Origin: Hypericibacter terrae | GTDB lineage: Bacteria > Pseudomonadota > Alphaproteobacteria > Dongiales > Dongiaceae | Assembly (NCBI RefSeq): GCF_008728855.1 | Contig: NZ_CP042906.1 | Coordinates: forward strand, 2,046,001-2,110,000 | Length of the DNA: 64,000 nt | Direction of reading: 5' to 3' | Part shown: positions 60,105 to 64,000 of the stretch, piece by piece | How positions within the stretch are numbered: position 1 is the first letter of the stretch | Layout: each line of letters starts with the position of its first letter | Notes under the pieces: generated by a model | The model's database searches: none | Told to the model about the DNA's origin: nothing | Seen by the model: only the letters and a program-made list of their open reading frames with translations | Translations under genes and position numbers: made by a program

Positions 60105-61628
60105 ATGCCGAATGAAACCACTGTTCGCACGCTGATCGCCGAGGGCGACGCCGCCCGTGCCGCCATCGCGGCGCCCGGCGTCGCGCCGCTTTCGCGCGGC
60201 CGGCTGCTGCAGCAGATCGACGCCACGGTGGGGGCGCTGCGCGCGCTCGGGATCAAGGCGAACGATCGGGTTGCCATCGTGCTGCCGAACGGGCCGGAAA
60301 TGGCCGTGTCCTTCCTCGCGGTCGCGTCGGGCGCGACGGCCGCCCCCCTCAATCCGAACTATCGCGAGGAGGAGTTCGATTTCTATCTCGGCGATCTCGA
60401 GGCCAAGCTGCTGATCGTCCAGGCGGGCGTGGAATCGCCGGTGCGCGCGGTCGCGCAGCGCCGCAGGGTTCCCATCGTCGAGCTGACGCCGACGGCAGGG
60501 GGGCCCGCGGGCAGTTTCAACCTGAGCCGCGAGGGCCGCCCGATCCCGGCGGCCAGCGCCAGCTTTGCGGGGCCCGACGACGTGGCCCTGGTGCTGCACA
60601 CCTCGGGCACCACCTCGAGGCCCAAGCAGGTGCCGCTGACGCACAGGAATCTGGTGGCATCGGCAAACCATATCCGCACCACGCTGGCGCTGACGCCCGC
60701 CGATCGCTGCGTCAACATCATGCCGCTGTTCCATATCCATGGGCTGATCGGCGCGCTGCTGAGCAGCCTGTCGGCGCAAGCGAGCCTGTTCTGCACGCCC
60801 GGATTCAACGCGCTGAAGTTCTTCGCCTGGCTCGACGAGGCGGAGGCCACCTGGTACACGGCGGTGCCGACCATGCATCAGGCGATCCTGCCGCGCGCCG
60901 AGCGCAATCGCGACGTGATCGCGCGGCGCAAGCTGCGCTTCATCCGCTCCTCGTCCTCGTCATTGCCGCCGCCGGTGATGGCCGAGCTCGAGGCCACCTT
61001 CGGCTGCCCGGTGCTGGAATCCTACGGCATGACCGAAGCCTCGCATCAGATGACCAGCAACCTGCTGCCGCCCAAGGCGCGCAAGGCGGGGACGGTCGGC
61101 GTGGCCGCCGGTCCGGAGGTCGCGATCCTCGATGGCGCGGGCAACAAGCTGGCGCAGGGCGAGCAGGGCGAGGTCTGCATCCGCGGACCCAATGTGACGC
61201 TGGGCTATTTCGCCAACCCCGCCGCCAATGAGAGCGGCTTCATCAAGGGCTGGTTCCGCACCGGCGATCAAGGCCGCTTCGACGAGGATGGCTATCTCAC
61301 CATCACCGGGCGGCTCAAGGAGATGATCAATCGCGGCGGCGAGAAAATCGCGCCGCGCGAGGTGGACGAGGCGTTGCTGGCGCATCCGGCGGTGGCTCAG
61401 GCCCTCGCCTTTGCCGTGCCGCATCCCAAGCTGGGCGAGGAGGTGGCGGCGGCCGTGGTGCTTCGCGACGGGCAGACGGCCGACGAGAAGGAGTTGCGCG
61501 AGTTCGTTTCGCGCCGGCTCTCGGACTTCAAGGTGCCCAAGCGCGTGCTGCTGCTGACGGAGATCCCTAAGGGCGCCACGGGCAAGCCGCAGCGCATCGG
61601 CATGGCCCAGCGGCTGGGGTTGGCTTAA
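60105..61628 (+). CDS. Acyl-CoA synthetase, probably oxalate-CoA ligase type
   Basis: A 507-residue AMP-forming ligase. GGGAGGGA precedes ATG 60105, which begins one base after the regulator stop. The adenylation motifs are LHTSGTTSRPKQVPLTH (P-loop), ESYGMTEASHQM, WFRTGDQGRFDEDGYLTI and GRLKEMINRGGEKIAPREVD, and the C-terminal Lys is in PKGATGKPQRI. SHQMTSNLLPP after the TEA motif, and the overall length, resemble the plant/yeast oxalyl-CoA synthetase group. The substrate is a short carboxylic acid; oxalate is a family-based guess. It forms CoA thioesters in the cytoplasm. Confidence 0.87.
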   Translation: MPNETTVRTLIAEGDAARAAIAAPGVAPLSRGRLLQQIDATVGALRALGIKANDRVAIVLPNGPEMAVSFLAVASGATAAPLNPNYREEEFDFYLGDLEAKLLIVQAGVESPVRAVAQRRRVPIVELTPTAGGPAGSFNLSREGRPIPAASASFAGPDDVALVLHTSGTTSRPKQVPLTHRNLVASANHIRTTLALTPADRCVNIMPLFHIHGLIGALLSSLSAQASLFCTPGFNALKFFAWLDEAEATWYTAVPTMHQAILPRAERNRDVIARRKLRFIRSSSSSLPPPVMAELEATFGCPVLESYGMTEASHQMTSNLLPPKARKAGTVGVAAGPEVAILDGAGNKLAQGEQGEVCIRGPNVTLGYFANPAANESGFIKGWFRTGDQGRFDEDGYLTITGRLKEMINRGGEKIAPREVDEALLAHPAVAQALAFAVPHPKLGEEVAAAVVLRDGQTADEKELREFVSRRLSDFKVPKRVLLLTEIPKGATGKPQRIGMAQRLGLA

Positions 61629-62606
61629 GTGAAGATCTGCATCTATGGCGCCGGTGCCATCGGCGGCTTCATCGGGGCGCGGCTGGCGCGCGCCGGTGAG
61701 GAAGTCTCGCTGATCGCGCGGGGACCTCATCTCGCGGCGATGAAGGCCGCGGGGTTGAAACTGCAGAGCGAGGAGGGCGAGTTCACCGTCACGCCGCGCT
61801 GCAGCGCCGACCCCGCCGAGCTGGGTCCGCAGGATTATGTGGTTCTGGCGCTCAAGGCGCCGAGTGTCGCCCGCATCGTCGATCAGATGCAGCCGCTGCT
61901 GGGGCCGAAGACCGCGGTGGTCATGGCCGTCAATGGCGTGCCCTGGTGGTATTTCCACGGGCTCGAGGGCGCGCTGCGCGATCGCCGGCTCAAGACCGTC
62001 GATCCCGACGACAAGCAATGGCGGGGCATCGGACCCGACCGCGTGCTGGGCTGCGTGGTCTACCCGGCGTCCGAGGTGGTCGAGCCTGGCGTGATCCGGC
62101 ACCAGTCGGGCGACCGGTTCAGCCTGGGCGAGCCCGACGGCAGCAGGTCGGAGCGGGTGCAGGCGCTGAGCCGCGCCATGATCGCGGCCGGGCTGAAGGC
62201 GCCGGTCAAACCCGACATCCGCACCGAGATCTGGGTCAAGCTCTGGGGCAACGTCGCCTTCAATCCGATCAGCGCGCTGACCGGCGCGACCCTGAAGCGG
62301 ATCTGCGACGAGCCCTCGACGCGCTCGTTGGCGCGCTCGGTCATGAACGAGGCGGAAGCCGTGGCCAACAAGCTCGGCGTCAAAATGCCGATCGATGTGG
62401 AGCGCCGCATCGACGGTGCCGCCGGCGTGGGCGAGCACAAAACGTCGATGCTGCAGGACCTCGAGCGCGGCCGGCCGACCGAGATCGATGCGATCGTCGG
62501 CGCCGTGGCCGAGCTGGGCGACGTGGTGGGCGTGGACACGCCCTATATCGATGCGATCTACGCGCTGGTCCGTCAGAAGGCCGCGCTGCTGGGCCTCTAT
62601 CCCTAA
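61629..62606 (+). CDS. Ketopantoate reductase-family (2-dehydropantoate 2-reductase-like) enzyme
   Basis: A 325-residue NADPH-dependent reductase starting at GTG immediately after the CoA-ligase stop, so probably co-translated. KICIYGAGAIGGFIGARLAR is the cofactor-binding start. VLALKAPSVARIVDQMQPLL, VVMAVNGVPWWYFHGLEG and the catalytic Lys in RTEIWVKLWGNVAFNPISALTG are PanE features. GEHKTSMLQDLERGRPTEID closes the active site. The genuine biosynthetic panE is unlikely to sit in a regulated catabolic operon, so another 2-keto acid may be the substrate. It could be a paralogue of PanE. Confidence 0.87.
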   Translation: MKICIYGAGAIGGFIGARLARAGEEVSLIARGPHLAAMKAAGLKLQSEEGEFTVTPRCSADPAELGPQDYVVLALKAPSVARIVDQMQPLLGPKTAVVMAVNGVPWWYFHGLEGALRDRRLKTVDPDDKQWRGIGPDRVLGCVVYPASEVVEPGVIRHQSGDRFSLGEPDGSRSERVQALSRAMIAAGLKAPVKPDIRTEIWVKLWGNVAFNPISALTGATLKRICDEPSTRSLARSVMNEAEAVANKLGVKMPIDVERRIDGAAGVGEHKTSMLQDLERGRPTEIDAIVGAVAELGDVVGVDTPYIDAIYALVRQKAALLGLYP

Positions 62607-62651
62607 GCCGTGCCGCACTCTCAACCCTTGATGCAGGACTGACCGATCACC

Positions 62652-64000
62652 ATGCGCGATTTCCAGCTTCCCGGCCGTTCTCCCATCCGCGTCACAGAAG
62701 CGGCCGCGGCGACCTCCCATCCCCTGGCGACCCTGACCGCGATCGAGGTCTTGCGCGGCGGCGGCAATGCGGTCGATGCCGCGGTGGCGGCGGGTGCCGT
62801 GCTGGCCGTGGTCGAGCCGCAATCGACCGGGATCGGCGGCGACGGCTTCATGCTCTATGCGCCCAAGGGCAGCGGCAAGATCATCGCCTTCAACGGCTCG
62901 GGCCGCAGCCCGGCCGCCGCGACGCGCGACTGGTATGAGCGCGAGGGCTTCGAGAGCATCCCCGTCTTCGGGCCTCATGCCGTAACCGTGCCGGGCCTCA
63001 TCGATCTCTGGGCGCGCGCTGTGGCGGATCATGGCAGCAAGGAGCTGGGCGCGCTGCTGCAGCCGGCCATACGCTATGCCGAGGAGGGCTATGTCATCCA
63101 TGACCGGGTGGCGTTCGATTGGAGTTATTGCGCAGAGCTGCTGGCGCAGGATCCGGCTGCGGCGCGGATCCTGTTGCCGAACGGCCGCGCGCCCAGGGCC
63201 GGCGAGCGCCATCGCCAGCCCGAGCTGGGCCAGACCCTGCGGCGCATCGCCGAGAAGGGTCGCGACGGCTTCTATAAGGGGGCCGTCGCCGAGGACATGG
63301 TCAACCATCTTCGTTCGCTGGGCGGCCTCCACACGATGGAGGATTTCGCCGCGGTCAAAGGCGATTATGTCGAGCCGGTCCAGACCAACTATCGCGGCAT
63401 CGGCCTGTTCCAGCTGCCGCCCAACAATCAGGGCCTGACGGCGCTCCTGATGCTGAATCTCCTCTCCGGCTTCGATCTCGGATCGCTCGATCCGGTCGGC
63501 GCCGAGCGGCTCCATCTCGAGCTCGAGGCCGGGCGTCTGGCCTATCGCGATCGCGACGCCCTGATCGCCGACCCCGCGAAGGCGCCGGTGCCGGTCAAGG
63601 AGCTGCTGTCGAAGGACTATGCCGACCGGCTGCGCCGCCATATCGATCCCGCCCGCGCGGCGACCGAGCTGCCGCCGCCGCTCCTGGGCAAGTCGGACAC
63701 GATCTATCTGAGCGTGGTCGACCGCGACCGCAATGCCGTGAGCTTCATCAACTCGATCTATTATTCCTTCGGCAGCGGCCTGATGGCGCCCAAGAGCGGC
63801 GTGGTGCTGCAGAACCGCGGCGCCAGCTTCCGCATGGATCCAGCCCATCCCAACGTCATCGCGCCCAGCAAGCGGCCGATGCACACCATCATGCCCGGCA
63901 TGGCGGTCAAGGACGGGCGGGCAATGATGCCTTACGGCGTCATGGGCGGCGATTATCAGCCCATGGGCCATGTCCATTATCTCACCAACCTGATCGATTT
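62652..64000 (+). CDS. Gamma-glutamyltransferase, N-terminal and middle part (cut by window edge)
   Basis: The frame is open from ATG 62652 to the window end, giving 449 residues of a GGT-type N-terminal-nucleophile hydrolase. TSHPLATLTAIEVLRGGGNAVDAAVA is quoted here as TSHPLATLTAIEVLRGGG and AVDAAVA; PQSTGIGGDGFMLYAP and PPNNQGLTALLMLNLL follow. The autoprocessing/catalytic Thr350 is kept in SDTIYLSVVDRDRNAVSF, but the following Thr of the usual TTH motif is Ile. SINSIYYSFGSG follows. There is no clear signal peptide, so it may be cytoplasmic. GGTs cleave gamma-glutamyl bonds, for example in glutathione; the C-terminus is missing from the window. Confidence 0.9.
   Translation, partial: MRDFQLPGRSPIRVTEAAAATSHPLATLTAIEVLRGGGNAVDAAVAAGAVLAVVEPQSTGIGGDGFMLYAPKGSGKIIAFNGSGRSPAAATRDWYEREGFESIPVFGPHAVTVPGLIDLWARAVADHGSKELGALLQPAIRYAEEGYVIHDRVAFDWSYCAELLAQDPAAARILLPNGRAPRAGERHRQPELGQTLRRIAEKGRDGFYKGAVAEDMVNHLRSLGGLHTMEDFAAVKGDYVEPVQTNYRGIGLFQLPPNNQGLTALLMLNLLSGFDLGSLDPVGAERLHLELEAGRLAYRDRDALIADPAKAPVPVKELLSKDYADRLRRHIDPARAATELPPPLLGKSDTIYLSVVDRDRNAVSFINSIYYSFGSGLMAPKSGVVLQNRGASFRMDPAHPNVIAPSKRPMHTIMPGMAVKDGRAMMPYGVMGGDYQPMGHVHYLTNLID

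Noticed and set aside
60960-63977. 1005-codon minus-strand open frame across the CoA ligase, reductase and GGT genes.
   Set aside because: The plus strand encodes three clear enzyme families with coupled starts; the minus-strand frame is a compositional artefact.

Overview
The window is 64 kb of high-G+C DNA with densely packed genes, frequent ATGA start/stop overlaps and many solute-binding-protein ABC importers. Together with GntR, DeoR and TetR regulators and alphaproteobacterial-style proteins this suggests a free-living soil or water alphaproteobacterium, probably of the Rhodospirillales. That assignment is inference: there is no rRNA or marker gene to settle it. I saw no tRNA, rRNA, CRISPR array, insertion sequence or integrase. 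The first gene (carbamate kinase) and the last (gamma-glutamyltransferase) are cut by the window edges.

Layout. 0-3.6 kb: carbamate kinase end, a small unknown gene, an isochorismatase-family hydrolase and an orphan, highly divergent GroEL paralogue. 3.7-14.1 kb: a polyamine-type ABC importer, a GntR/FCD regulator, the 5-oxoprolinase genes pxpABC, a class III aminotransferase and a tartrate/D-malate-type dehydrogenase. A 17-bp sequence occurs both in front of the importer and between the regulator and pxpA, tying the block into one probable regulon. 14.3-23.1 kb: a ribose-type ABC importer whose second permease is fused to an SMP-30-like beta-propeller, a second propeller gene, then a class IV aminotransferase and a quinone oxidoreductase. 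23.2-29.8 kb: individual genes (lipoprotein, MsrQ-like haem protein, low-complexity secreted protein, transglutaminase-like protein, cupin, MFS transporter, M81 peptidase). 29.97-34.5 kb: one 1508-residue gene of visibly lower G+C, with a predicted Cap4-like nuclease, a STAND-type P-loop NTPase and a long helical C-terminus, the architecture of Avs-type anti-phage proteins. 34.9-43.4 kb: a DeoR-controlled sugar importer with BtpA/SgcQ protein, FGGY kinase and SDR dehydrogenase. 43.4-48.0 kb: small minus-strand genes with glucokinase, then a c-type cytochrome, a stand-alone prim-pol protein and PhnN. 48.2-53.5 kb: an RND efflux pump with a divergent TetR regulator. 53.6-64.0 kb: a small SDR, a GntR-controlled polyamine-type ABC importer, a FadR-type regulator, an oxalate-CoA-ligase-like enzyme, a ketopantoate-reductase-like enzyme and gamma-glutamyltransferase.

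How it works together. Most of the window is nutrient acquisition: four complete importers, each next to regulators and catabolic enzymes. In all four, a GC-rich hairpin with a short T-rich tail lies immediately after the binding-protein gene and before a permease or ATPase gene, a repeated design that would give more binding protein than membrane components. Paired operator-like palindromes can be read for three GntR/FadR regulators. The least ordinary features are the STAND defence-type gene, the GroEL paralogue that has lost two catalytic aspartates, the permease-propeller fusion and the solitary prim-pol.
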